Part shown: positions 1-5,899 of the stretch, in pieces
Numbering within the stretch: the first letter of the stretch is position 1
How the letters are laid out: each line of letters opens with the position of its first letter
From: Gammaproteobacteria bacterium
GTDB taxonomy: Bacteria > Pseudomonadota > Gammaproteobacteria > UBA9214
Length of the DNA: 7,002 nt
Direction of reading: 5' to 3'
Assembly: GCA_003454335.1 (NCBI GenBank)
Contig: DMKK01000028.1
Span: 1 to 7,002 of the forward strand
Notes under the pieces: model-generated
The model's input: the letters and a program-made list of their open reading frames with translations, nothing else
Databases searched by the model: none
Told to the model about the DNA's origin: nothing
Made by a program: the position numbers and the translations under genes

Positions 1-623
1 GCGTTCACCATGGGTTCGATGGTAAATGTCATGCCGGCCTCAAGTTTTAAGCCGGTGCCCGGTTTGCCGTAGTGCAATACCTGTGGATCCTCATGAAACT
101 CCCGGCCGATGCCATGTCCGCAATATTCGCGGACAATGGAGCAGCGCTGTGCTTCGGCATGTTGCTGGATGGCGTGACCGATGTCCCCGAGGTGAATGCC
201 GGGTTTTACCATGTTGATACCGACTTTCATGCATTCATGACTGATGCGAGCCAGGCGCTTTACTGCGACAGAGGGTTCCCCGACGAAGAACATCTTGCTG
301 GTGTCGCCATGAAAACCGTCCTTGATGACGGTGATATCTATATTAATGGCGTCGCCTTTCTTTAATACCTTGTCGGCGGGTATGCCATGACACACTACGT
401 GGTTGACCGAGGTGCAGATGGACTTTGGAAAGCCGCGGTAATTGAGCGGTGCCGGGATTGCCTGTTGTTCGTTAACGATGTAATCGTGACAGATCCGGTC
501 CAGTTCATTGGTGGTTACGCCGGATTTTACGTAGGGGCGGATTATCTGCAGGACCTCGCCGCCGAGACGTCCGGCGATACGCATTTTGTCAATTTCATCG
601 GGGGTTTTTATGGAGACGGGCAT
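1..623 (-). CDS. map: Methionine aminopeptidase type I (partial, C-terminus beyond left edge)
   Basis: Removes the initiator methionine from nascent cytosolic proteins when the second residue is small. Reading the minus strand from the ATG at 623-621 gives 207 uninterrupted codons that run off the window; E. coli MetAP has 264 residues, so roughly 55 are missing. The product starts MPVSIKTPDEIDKMRIAGRL and aligns throughout with the type I family. Metal ligands are visible as D96 (in NIDIT), D107 (HGDTS), H170 (CGHGIG) and E203 (TIEPM). The conserved His residues H79 (CHGIP) and H177 (FHEDP) are also present. The fifth ligand, the E. coli E235 equivalent, lies outside. An AGGA six bases upstream of the ATG serves as ribosome binding site. 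It is divergent from rpsB, as in E. coli. The frame is intact and identification is firm. Confidence 0.97.
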   Translation of the reverse strand, partial: MPVSIKTPDEIDKMRIAGRLGGEVLQIIRPYVKSGVTTNELDRICHDYIVNEQQAIPAPLNYRGFPKSICTSVNHVVCHGIPADKVLKKGDAINIDITVIKDGFHGDTSKMFFVGEPSVAVKRLARISHECMKVGINMVKPGIHLGDIGHAIQQHAEAQRCSIVREYCGHGIGREFHEDPQVLHYGKPGTGLKLEAGMTFTIEPMVN

Positions 624-687
624 TTAAGGTCCTGTTTTTTCTTAAAGTTGTGGCCGATCTGGCGGGAACCGGTAGCGGTGCACCAGA

Positions 688-716
688 TTGCCGTGCCCGG
701 GAGTGTATGGTATAAA
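688..716 (+). promoter_or_regulatory. rpsB-tsf promoter (extended -10, sigma-70 type)
   Basis: The -35 TTGCCG (688-693) and -10 TATAAA (711-716) are separated by 17 bp, and TGG directly precedes the -10, giving an extended -10 element. The bases after it, GGCGGGC (717-723), form a GC-rich discriminator, a feature associated with stringent control of ribosomal promoters. The predicted transcription start is near 723, giving a leader of about 155 nt; the E. coli rpsB leader is of similar length and its promoter is also described as extended -10 with a GC-rich discriminator. The elements are seen directly; activity is inferred. Confidence 0.8.
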
Positions 717-730
717 GGCGGGCTTGTTAA
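702..730 (-). promoter_or_regulatory. Candidate map promoter, overlapping the rpsB promoter
   Basis: On the minus strand, TTAACA (730-725) and TACACT (707-702) are spaced by exactly 17 bp. They match the sigma-70 consensus at 5 of 6 and 4 of 6 positions. The predicted start lies near 695, leaving a leader of about 70 nt before the map ATG at 623. The site lies on the same DNA as the rpsB -10 and start site, so the two would compete for polymerase. It is weaker than the rpsB promoter and rests only on motif match and position. Confidence 0.45.
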
Positions 731-877
731 GTGGGGCTGACCCGCTTGACTTAATTCACACATGTACCGGCACATACAGCAGGGTGCCTGATTGACTGCG
801 AGCGAACAACTGCAGTCATAACGGGTTGCTGTCATGGGGTGCATGGAAGCCTAACCCTGAAAATTGGAGATGTTAAG
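723..877 (+). promoter_or_regulatory. rpsB 5' leader, probable S2 autoregulatory mRNA element
   Basis: This is the untranslated leader between the predicted start site and the rpsB ATG. By hand it folds into four consecutive hairpins. The first pairs 726-735 with 741-750 (10 bp, two G-U, loop GCTGA) right at the 5' end. The second pairs 769-773 with 784-788. The third is a perfect 7-bp stem, 793-799 with 812-818. The fourth pairs 823-830 with 848-857 with a two-base bulge, ending just before the Shine-Dalgarno. In E. coli the rpsB leader mediates feedback repression of rpsB-tsf by S2, and Rfam has a family (t44) covering this leader. Function here is inferred from position, length and structure; no covariance model was run. 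Confidence 0.6.
866..870 (+). promoter_or_regulatory. Ribosome binding site deciding the rpsB start
   Basis: GGAGA sits seven bases upstream of the ATG at 878. An in-frame GTG at 839 would give 13 extra N-terminal residues, but it lies inside the leader hairpin, has no comparable purine run, and would extend the protein beyond the conserved S2 N-terminus. The ATG at 878 is therefore preferred. Confidence 0.85.
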
Positions 878-1786
878 ATGGCAGAAGTCACTATGCGCCA
901 GATGCTTGAAGCTGGCGTGCATTTTGGTCACCAGACCCGTTACTGGAACCCGAAGATGGCCCCCTATATCTTCGGCGAACGCGGCAAGATCCATATTATC
1001 AACCTGGAAAAGACCATGCCCCTGTTCACCGAGGCCATGAACTACCTCGGTAGCATGGTCGCCAGTGGCAAAACGGTATTGTTCGTCGGCACCAAGCGTT
1101 CTGCACAGCAGACAATCAAGGAAAGTGCGGAACGTTGCGGCATGCCTTACGTCAACCATCGCTGGCTTGGCGGTATGTTGACCAACTATAAGACAGTGCG
1201 TGCGTCAATCAAGCGGCTGAAAGATCTTGAGGTCATGTCTGAAGATGGTTCATTTGACCGGATCAGCAAGAAAGAAGCCCTGATGCTGACACGTGAACTG
1301 GAGAAACTGGAGCGTAGCCTGGGTGGTATCAAGAACATGCGAGGCATACCGGACGCCATGTTTATCATCGATGTCGGTCATGAAAAGATAGCGATCAGTG
1401 AAGCCAAAAAACTGGGTATACCGGTCATTGGTGTCGTTGATACCAACAATTCCCTGGATGCGGTCGATTATGTGATTCCCGGTAATGATGACGCCATTCG
1501 TGCCATCAAGCTGTTTGTTGAATCCGCTGCTGATGCCGTCGACACGGGTAAGCTGAGTGTTGCGCACGCTATTTCCGACTCAACCGACGAGTTCGTCGAG
1601 CTTGACGAGGGTGATGTCGTTAAACCGGCCAGGAAGAAAGCCGGTGCGGCCACCAAAAAACCGGCAGACAAGGTCAAGGTAGAGAAGACGGCTGCTCCGC
1701 AGCAGCCGGAAGCAGCCGCCGAACCGGAAGCTGCGGCCGCACCGCAAGAGGGTGAGGCAGACAAGGCTGACGCCGGGAAAGAGTAA
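878..1786 (+). CDS. rpsB: 30S ribosomal protein S2 with extended C-terminal tail
   Basis: S2 is a late-binding protein of the 30S subunit, located between head and body, and is needed for S1 binding. The 302-residue product begins MAEVTMRQMLEAGVHFGHQT and carries the classic core: TRYWNPKM (20-27), a GTKRSAQ segment (71-77), HRWLGGMLTN (94-103) and the second family signature around 158-182 (PDAMFIIDVGHEK). The core ends near residue 230. E. coli S2 has 241 residues, so this protein is about 60 longer. The extra tail is first Lys/Ala-rich (about 250-271) and then Pro/Glu/Ala-rich and acidic (about 272-302). It is expected to be disordered. The gene is first in the rpsB-tsf unit and preceded by a strong promoter and structured leader. 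The frame is intact; the tail is continuous with it, with no sign of frameshift. Confidence 0.99.
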   Translation: MAEVTMRQMLEAGVHFGHQTRYWNPKMAPYIFGERGKIHIINLEKTMPLFTEAMNYLGSMVASGKTVLFVGTKRSAQQTIKESAERCGMPYVNHRWLGGMLTNYKTVRASIKRLKDLEVMSEDGSFDRISKKEALMLTRELEKLERSLGGIKNMRGIPDAMFIIDVGHEKIAISEAKKLGIPVIGVVDTNNSLDAVDYVIPGNDDAIRAIKLFVESAADAVDTGKLSVAHAISDSTDEFVELDEGDVVKPARKKAGAATKKPADKVKVEKTAAPQQPEAAAEPEAAAAPQEGEADKADAGKE

Positions 1787-1794
1787 GCTCAGGC

Positions 1795-1859
1795 GCCTGT
1801 CTGCAGTAGATATTGGTCTGTTCGCGGGCAGGCTCCTGGCAGGGCGTTCTTCAGAACGC
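1795..1859 (+). other. Two hairpins in the rpsB-tsf spacer
   Basis: The 100-nt gap between rpsB and tsf holds a long stem, 1795-1804 paired with 1824-1833 (10 bp including three G-U pairs, 19-nt loop). A perfect 6-bp stem with a UUCA tetraloop follows, 1844-1849 paired with 1854-1859. Neither is followed by a run of T: the next bases are GTTATAAATAATT. These are therefore not convincing intrinsic terminators. They could act as mRNA processing or stability elements, or as a weak pause that sets the S2 to EF-Ts ratio. Pairing was done by eye; function is open. Confidence 0.5.
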
Positions 1860-1873
1860 GTTATAAATAATTC

Positions 1874-1878
1874 GAGGA
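1874..1878 (+). promoter_or_regulatory. Ribosome binding site deciding the tsf start
   Basis: GAGGA lies eight bases before the ATG at 1887. The open frame continues upstream to 1752, inside the end of rpsB, but residues encoded there do not resemble EF-Ts, whose conserved N-terminus (MAITAAQVKELRERTG) starts exactly at 1887. Confidence 0.85.
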
Positions 1879-1886
1879 TATTTAAT

Positions 1887-2777
1887 ATGGCAATTACTGC
1901 TGCGCAGGTAAAAGAACTGCGCGAACGTACCGGCTCCGGGATGATGGAGTGCAAGAAGGCACTGGTTGATGCTGATGGTGATATGAATACGGCCATCGAT
2001 GCATTACGCAAAACCGGTCTGGCCAAGGCCGACAAGAAGGCCAGTCGCATTGCTGCAGAAGGTCTTGTTGTTATCGAAATGAGTGCCGACAGCAAGACAG
2101 CCGCCATCGTCGAGGTTAATTGCGAAACAGATTTCGTTGCCAGGAAAGAGGATTTTCAGGGCTTTGCTGCGGCTATTGCGCAGCGGGTGCTGGTGGATAA
2201 TCCTGCAGATATGGAAACGCTTATGGCGATGCCGCTCAAGGATGGTGACGCCACTTCTATCGAGGATGCCCGCAAGGCACTGATTGCAACAATTGGCGAG
2301 AATATCACGGTACGGCGTTTTACCCGCGTGGAAAGTGATAATGAGCTTGCCAGTTATCGTCATGGTGTGCGCATTGGCGTGCTGGTGGAGCTTGCCAGCG
2401 GCGATACCGTTCTTGGCAAGGACCTGGCAATGCATATAGCAGCGCATGATCCGCGTCCGGTCTGTATCTCCGAGGAGCAGGTCCCCGCCGACATGATTGC
2501 AGCCGAGCGTGATATTTTTACCGCCCAGGCACGCGAGAGTGGCAAGCCGGACAATATTATTGAAAAAATGATTACCGGCAGAATTCGCAAGTTCCTTGGT
2601 GAAATCACCCTGCTTGGCCAGTCCTTTGTCAAGGATCCGGATGTGACCGTCGGCAAGTTGCTGGAACAGTCGGGTGCCAGTGTCGTGCGTTTTGAGCGTA
2701 TTGAACTCGGCGAAGGTATCGAGAAGAAGTCAGAAAATTTTGCAGACGAGGTGATGGCACAGGCCAAGGGTGGTTGA
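1887..2777 (+). CDS. tsf: Elongation factor Ts
   Basis: EF-Ts is the cytosolic guanine nucleotide exchange factor that releases GDP from EF-Tu. The product has 296 residues (E. coli 283). An N-terminal UBA-like domain covers about 1-55 and contains family signature 1 (LRERTGSGMMECKKAL, 11-26). The core follows, with signature 2 at 76-87 (EVNCETDFVARK). Its Asp82-Phe83 pair corresponds to the E. coli residues that intrude next to the Mg site of EF-Tu. A coiled-coil-like segment lies around 195-235, and the conserved C-terminal block runs from GEITLLGQSFVKDP (238-251) to GEGIEKK (275-281). Two in-frame stops stand in tandem (TGA 2775-2777, TAA 2778-2780). Co-transcription with rpsB is expected, and an intrinsic terminator follows about 55 nt downstream. 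Identification is firm. Confidence 0.99.
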   Translation: MAITAAQVKELRERTGSGMMECKKALVDADGDMNTAIDALRKTGLAKADKKASRIAAEGLVVIEMSADSKTAAIVEVNCETDFVARKEDFQGFAAAIAQRVLVDNPADMETLMAMPLKDGDATSIEDARKALIATIGENITVRRFTRVESDNELASYRHGVRIGVLVELASGDTVLGKDLAMHIAAHDPRPVCISEEQVPADMIAAERDIFTAQARESGKPDNIIEKMITGRIRKFLGEITLLGQSFVKDPDVTVGKLLEQSGASVVRFERIELGEGIEKKSENFADEVMAQAKGG

Positions 2778-2833
2778 TAAGCCAGCGCCGCAGTGCAGGA
2801 AAGTCGCTGATGTCTGTTTGAAAGATGATAGAG

Positions 2834-2861
2834 CGGGGTCGATATTCGACCCCGTTTTTTT
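2834..2861 (+). terminator. Rho-independent terminator of rpsB-tsf
   Basis: Positions 2834-2842 pair with 2846-2854 (CGGGGTCGA with TTCGACCCCG-type complement, 8-9 bp, strongly GC). Seven T residues follow at once (2855-2861). It sits 57 nt after the tsf stop and separates the rpsB-tsf unit from pyrH. The preceding stretch A2821-A2832 is moderately A-rich, but the reverse orientation lacks a comparable T run. Confidence 0.93.
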
Positions 2862-2950
2862 ATGGCAATCTGCTGGAAAACATAAGACAATGCCTGCCAG
2901 GTATTTTCAGATAGCAAAATTTATAACATATTGTAAGTAAAGGGTATTGC

Positions 2951-3658
2951 ATGTTGTACAAGCGAATATTGCTGAAGCTGAGTGGCGAGGCACTGATGGG
3001 GCAGGGCACGCACGGGATTGATCCCGACGTGGCACGACGGCTGGCAGGAGAAATACATGACGTCGTCAGCCAGGGAGCGCAACTGGGGCTGGTGATTGGT
3101 GGCGGAAATATCCTGCGGGGCGCCGGTCTGGCTGCGCAGGGCATGAACCGGGTAAGCGGCGATCACATGGGGATGCTGGCAACGGTTATTAACGCGCTTG
3201 CCATGCAGGATGCCATCGAGAAAACCGGGACTGCCTGCCGCGTGATGTCGGCACTGACAATCGAGCAGGTTTGTGAACCCTATTCCAGCCGGCAAGCAAT
3301 CCGGCATCTGGAACAGGGCCGGGTGGTCATTTTTGCTGCAGGTACCGGCAATCCGTTTTTTACCACCGACTCTGCAGCCAGTTTACGCGCCATTGAAATC
3401 GGTGCAGACATTATGTTGAAGGCAACCAAGGTTGATGGCGTCTACACGGCTGACCCGGTTACTGACCCCGAGGCAACGCTTTACCAGCGCATTAGCTTTG
3501 ACGAGGCCCTGGCACAGAAACTGGGTGTCATGGATGCTACCGCACTGGTGCTTTGCAGTGAGCATGGTATGCCACTGCGTGTGTTTAATGTATTTGAAGC
3601 CGGCCATCTTGGCCGAATTATGGACGGTCAGGATATTGGAACCCTGGTGGAGAGTTAG
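2951..3658 (+). CDS. pyrH: UMP kinase (uridylate kinase)
   Basis: Phosphorylates UMP to UDP with ATP, the committed step toward all UTP and CTP. It is a cytosolic hexamer of the amino acid kinase fold, unrelated to eukaryotic UMP/CMP kinase. The 235-residue product starts MLYKRILLKLSGEAL; E. coli has 241 residues and a slightly longer N-terminus. Visible landmarks are LLKLSGE with K9, the glycine-rich loop VIGGGNILRGAG (48-59), GDHMGMLAT (70-78) with D71, the UMP-binding GTGNPFFTTD (131-140) and KATKVDGVYTADP (157-169). An AAAGGG about six bases before the ATG supplies the binding site. It follows a terminator, so it needs its own promoter in 2862-2950; that stretch is AT-rich and has a TATAAC at 2922-2927, but I see no matching -35. 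The gene is 3 nt upstream of frr, implying translational coupling. Confidence 0.98.
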   Translation: MLYKRILLKLSGEALMGQGTHGIDPDVARRLAGEIHDVVSQGAQLGLVIGGGNILRGAGLAAQGMNRVSGDHMGMLATVINALAMQDAIEKTGTACRVMSALTIEQVCEPYSSRQAIRHLEQGRVVIFAAGTGNPFFTTDSAASLRAIEIGADIMLKATKVDGVYTADPVTDPEATLYQRISFDEALAQKLGVMDATALVLCSEHGMPLRVFNVFEAGHLGRIMDGQDIGTLVES

Positions 3659-3661
3659 GTA

Positions 3662-4219
3662 ATGATAGACGAGATTTTGCAGGATGCCGGCGTGCGCATG
3701 GACAAGAGTATCGATGCTTTCAAGCTGACCCTTGGCAGGGTGCGTACCGGGCGGGCACACCCCAGTTTGCTGAACCATCTGGTGGTTGATTATTACGGTT
3801 CGGATGTGCCGATCTCGCAGGTGGCGAATATTGGCGTGGAGGATGCGCGTACACTCACGGTCACACCCTGGGAAAAACCCATGGTGCAGGCCATCGAGAA
3901 GGCTATCCTGAAATCCGACCTGGGCCTGAATCCGGCAACAGCCGGGACGGTGATTCGTATTCCCATGCCACCCCTGACTGAAGAGACCCGCCGTGACCTG
4001 GTAAAGGTTGTGCGTCACGATGGCGAGGCGACCAAGGTGGCTATTCGTAATATCAGGCGCGATGCGAACAGTGATTTCAAGGAACTGCTCAAGGAAAAGG
4101 AAATCTCTGAAGATGAAGAGCACAAGGCGCAGGATGCCATCCAGAAAATAACCGATGCGCATGTCGCCGGGGTTGACCAGGTCCTTGCAACCAAGGAAGC
4201 AGAGTTGATGGAAATCTAG
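3662..4219 (+). CDS. frr: Ribosome recycling factor
   Basis: RRF acts with EF-G to split the post-termination ribosome and free it from mRNA in the cytosol. The product is 185 residues, the same length as E. coli RRF, and aligns without visible gaps. Landmarks are VRMDKSIDAFK (11-21) and RTGRAHPSLL (28-37) in the long helical domain I, the compact domain II (about 31-103) with DLGLNPATAG (86-95), and the hinge segment PPLTEETRRDLVK (103-115). R129 and the R132-R133 pair follow in IRNIRRDAN (128-136); R132 matches an arginine reported as important in E. coli RRF. The C-terminus is KEAELMEI. The gene starts only 3 nt after pyrH; a GGAG near the end of pyrH (3649-3652) is the likely binding site. 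Identification is firm. Confidence 0.99.
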   Translation: MIDEILQDAGVRMDKSIDAFKLTLGRVRTGRAHPSLLNHLVVDYYGSDVPISQVANIGVEDARTLTVTPWEKPMVQAIEKAILKSDLGLNPATAGTVIRIPMPPLTEETRRDLVKVVRHDGEATKVAIRNIRRDANSDFKELLKEKEISEDEEHKAQDAIQKITDAHVAGVDQVLATKEAELMEI

Positions 4220-4294
4220 AGGCAGTTCAGAAGCGCTACCAGCGGGCAGGTGTTCGCAACTATAAAAGGGATAAAGACAGACCGGGTTTACTTG

Positions 4295-5044
4295 ATGGGT
4301 GAAGACAGCAATCAGGGCAGTTTGCCACGCCATATCGCCATTATCATGGATGGTAACGGTCGCTGGGCGCGCGCGCGTTTGCTGCCGCGCTATGTAGGAC
4401 ATCGTGAAGGAGTCAAGTCGGTCCGGCGTGTGGTAGAGGCCTGTCTGGAGAAAAAGATCAAGGCACTTACCCTGTTTGCCTTCAGCAGCGAGAACTGGCG
4501 GCGTCCGGGTGAGGAAGTCAGCCTGATTATGGATCTGTTCGTACATGCCCTCAAAAAGGAAGTGGTTGCACTGAACCGGAACGGTGTCCGGCTGCGCTTT
4601 ATTGGTGATCGCACTGCATTTTCGGACAATCTTTGTGCGCTGATTGCCGCCGCTGAGGAAGAGACCCGCGGCAACTCGGACCTGGAACTGGTGATTGCGG
4701 CAAATTATGGCGGCCAGTGGGATATTACCCGGGCTGTGCAGTTGCTCGCAGGCCGCCTTGCCACGGGTGAACTGCAACCGCAGGATGTTACCCCGGAGGT
4801 GCTGGCAGCCGAAATCTGTATGGCGGATCTGCCGCCTCCCGATCTGTTTATCCGTACCGGTGGCGAACAGCGCATCAGTAACTTTCTGCTCTGGCAACTG
4901 GCCTACACCGAACTGTATTTTACTGATGTATTGTGGCCGGCATTTGACGGGCACAAGCTTGATGAAGCCCTGTTGTGGTATGCCAACCGCCAGCGTCGCT
5001 TTGGGCGTACGGGTGAACAAGTGGAGCAACAAAAGGGTGCTTAA
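4295..5044 (+). CDS. uppS: Undecaprenyl diphosphate synthase (cis-prenyltransferase)
   Basis: Condenses eight isopentenyl diphosphates onto farnesyl diphosphate to make the C55 lipid carrier for peptidoglycan and surface polysaccharides; it acts at the inner face of the membrane. From the ATG at 4295 the product has 249 residues (E. coli 253). The family motifs are HIAIIMDGNGRW (13-24) with catalytic D19, FSSENWRRP (63-71) with S64, N67, W68 and R70, and RTGGEQRISNFLLW (187-200) with R187 and R193. E206 follows in TELYFTDVLWP. These match the E. coli residues D26, S71, N74, W75, R77, R194, R200 and E213. The start is uncertain: an in-frame GTG at 4250 gives 264 residues, and a TTG at 4292 is adjacent. 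None has a strong Shine-Dalgarno. ATG 4295 gives the more typical N-terminal length. The 3' end overlaps cdsA by 8 nt. Confidence 0.96.
   Translation: MGEDSNQGSLPRHIAIIMDGNGRWARARLLPRYVGHREGVKSVRRVVEACLEKKIKALTLFAFSSENWRRPGEEVSLIMDLFVHALKKEVVALNRNGVRLRFIGDRTAFSDNLCALIAAAEEETRGNSDLELVIAANYGGQWDITRAVQLLAGRLATGELQPQDVTPEVLAAEICMADLPPPDLFIRTGGEQRISNFLLWQLAYTELYFTDVLWPAFDGHKLDEALLWYANRQRRFGRTGEQVEQQKGA
5023..5026 (+). promoter_or_regulatory. Ribosome binding site for cdsA inside uppS
   Basis: GGAG lies ten bases before the GTG at 5037, within the last codons of uppS. It supports GTG 5037 as the cdsA start, giving an N-terminus (MLKARLISA) nearly identical to that of E. coli CdsA. A second in-frame GTG at 5013 would add eight residues and has only a weak GGGCG upstream. 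Confidence 0.6.
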
Positions 5045-5855
5045 GGCGCGTCTGATATCAGCTGCCATTATGGTGCCGCTGGTTGTCTACGGCGTGCTGT
5101 TTCTGTCCAACCCCGTTTTCGCGCTGCTTCTTGCTGTGATTTTCCTGCTGGCGGCCTGGGAATGGAGCCATCTGATTCCCGTTACCAGTACCGTGTTACG
5201 GGTGATTTATACCCTGGTGATCGCTGCCCTGCTGGGGCTGCTATGGCAGGCGGGTCTGGCGCAGAGCATACAACCGTTACTGCTGGTGGCCTTTGTCTGG
5301 TGGCTGGGTGCATTATTCTGGTTGTCCCGCCCGCAACTCTGTGCGCAGGTTTCCCCGTTAAATATCAATATCAAGATGCTTGCCGGTGCCCTGGTCCTGG
5401 TGCCGGCATGGGCCGCCCTGACCACGCTGCATGCAAGCGGTGATAACGGGCCGAAATTGACGCTCATGCTGCTGGTCCTGGTCTGGCTGGCAGACAGCGG
5501 TGCATATTTTGTCGGCCGGCAGTGGGGGAAGAGCAAGCTGGCACCGGCGATCAGTCCGGGAAAAACCTGGGAAGGCGTGTATGGGGGGCTGCTGTCCAGC
5601 TTGTTGTTTGCTGCGGTGGTCGGCGGCCTGTACAGCCACTCGTTCAGGTGGACCTTGATGTTTATGCTGGTTGCCGCTGTCACGGTATTGTTTTCTGTTG
5701 CCGGTGACCTGCTGGAAAGTCTGATGAAACGCCACAGTGGCATCAAGGACAGCGGTAATATTATTCCGGGCCATGGTGGTATTTTTGATCGTATCGACGG
5801 TCTGGTCGCCGCGGCGCCCATGTTTCTGATCGGTTTTCTGTGGCTGGGCCTGTAA
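5037..5855 (+). CDS. cdsA: Phosphatidate cytidylyltransferase (CDP-diglyceride synthase)
   Basis: An inner-membrane enzyme that joins CTP and phosphatidic acid to CDP-diacylglycerol, the precursor of all major phospholipids. The 272-residue product (E. coli about 285) is very hydrophobic. Probable membrane spans lie near 7-40 (two), 54-71, 80-97, 114-131, 140-158, 183-199, 205-222 and 256-272. The family signature is complete at 228-254: S228, K231-R232, K237-D238, H246-G247-G248 and D251-R252-x-D254. Upstream of it are the conserved WLADSGAYFVGRQWGK (150-164) and the SPGKTWEG motif (173-180). Translation appears to start at GTG 5037, overlapping the uppS stop by 8 nt, which suggests translational coupling. 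The start codon is rarer than ATG but is supported by the match to the E. coli N-terminus. No defect is visible. Confidence 0.97.
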   Translation: MLKARLISAAIMVPLVVYGVLFLSNPVFALLLAVIFLLAAWEWSHLIPVTSTVLRVIYTLVIAALLGLLWQAGLAQSIQPLLLVAFVWWLGALFWLSRPQLCAQVSPLNINIKMLAGALVLVPAWAALTTLHASGDNGPKLTLMLLVLVWLADSGAYFVGRQWGKSKLAPAISPGKTWEGVYGGLLSSLLFAAVVGGLYSHSFRWTLMFMLVAAVTVLFSVAGDLLESLMKRHSGIKDSGNIIPGHGGIFDRIDGLVAAAPMFLIGFLWLGL

Positions 5856-5899
5856 TGCCGGTTGCCTTCCGCATACATCGAGCCCCGGAACGTTAACTC

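Noticed and set aside
657..688. Inverted repeat ATCTGG ... CCAGAT upstream of the rpsB -35 as an operator
   Set aside because: The arms are only 6 bp and 20 bp apart, a chance-level match. No known regulator site is recognised.
72..740. Plus-strand open frames at 72-365 and 387-740
   Set aside because: They are antisense to map, whose minus-strand frame matches MetAP residue by residue, including its metal ligands.
746..776. TTGACT (746-751) as the -35 of a second rpsB promoter
   Set aside because: No acceptable -10 lies 16-18 bp downstream, and the bases are the 3' arm of the first leader hairpin.
834..854. Six-codon mini-ORF (ATG 834 to TAA 854) in the rpsB leader as a leader peptide
   Set aside because: It has no clear Shine-Dalgarno, sits within a hairpin, shows no run of regulatory codons, and is short enough to arise by chance.
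1844..1866. The 6-bp hairpin before tsf as an intrinsic terminator
   Set aside because: The following bases are GTTATAAATAATT rather than a T run, and tsf is expected to be co-transcribed with rpsB.
4261..4266. TATAAA before uppS as an internal promoter
   Set aside because: There is no -35-like hexamer at 15-19 bp upstream and no extended -10.
3383..5068. A 561-codon open frame on the minus strand, antisense to pyrH, frr and uppS
   Set aside because: It overlaps three intact conserved genes on the other strand, has no recognisable domain, and its composition (His, Gln, Thr and Cys-rich) is typical of an antisense shadow in moderately GC-rich coding DNA.
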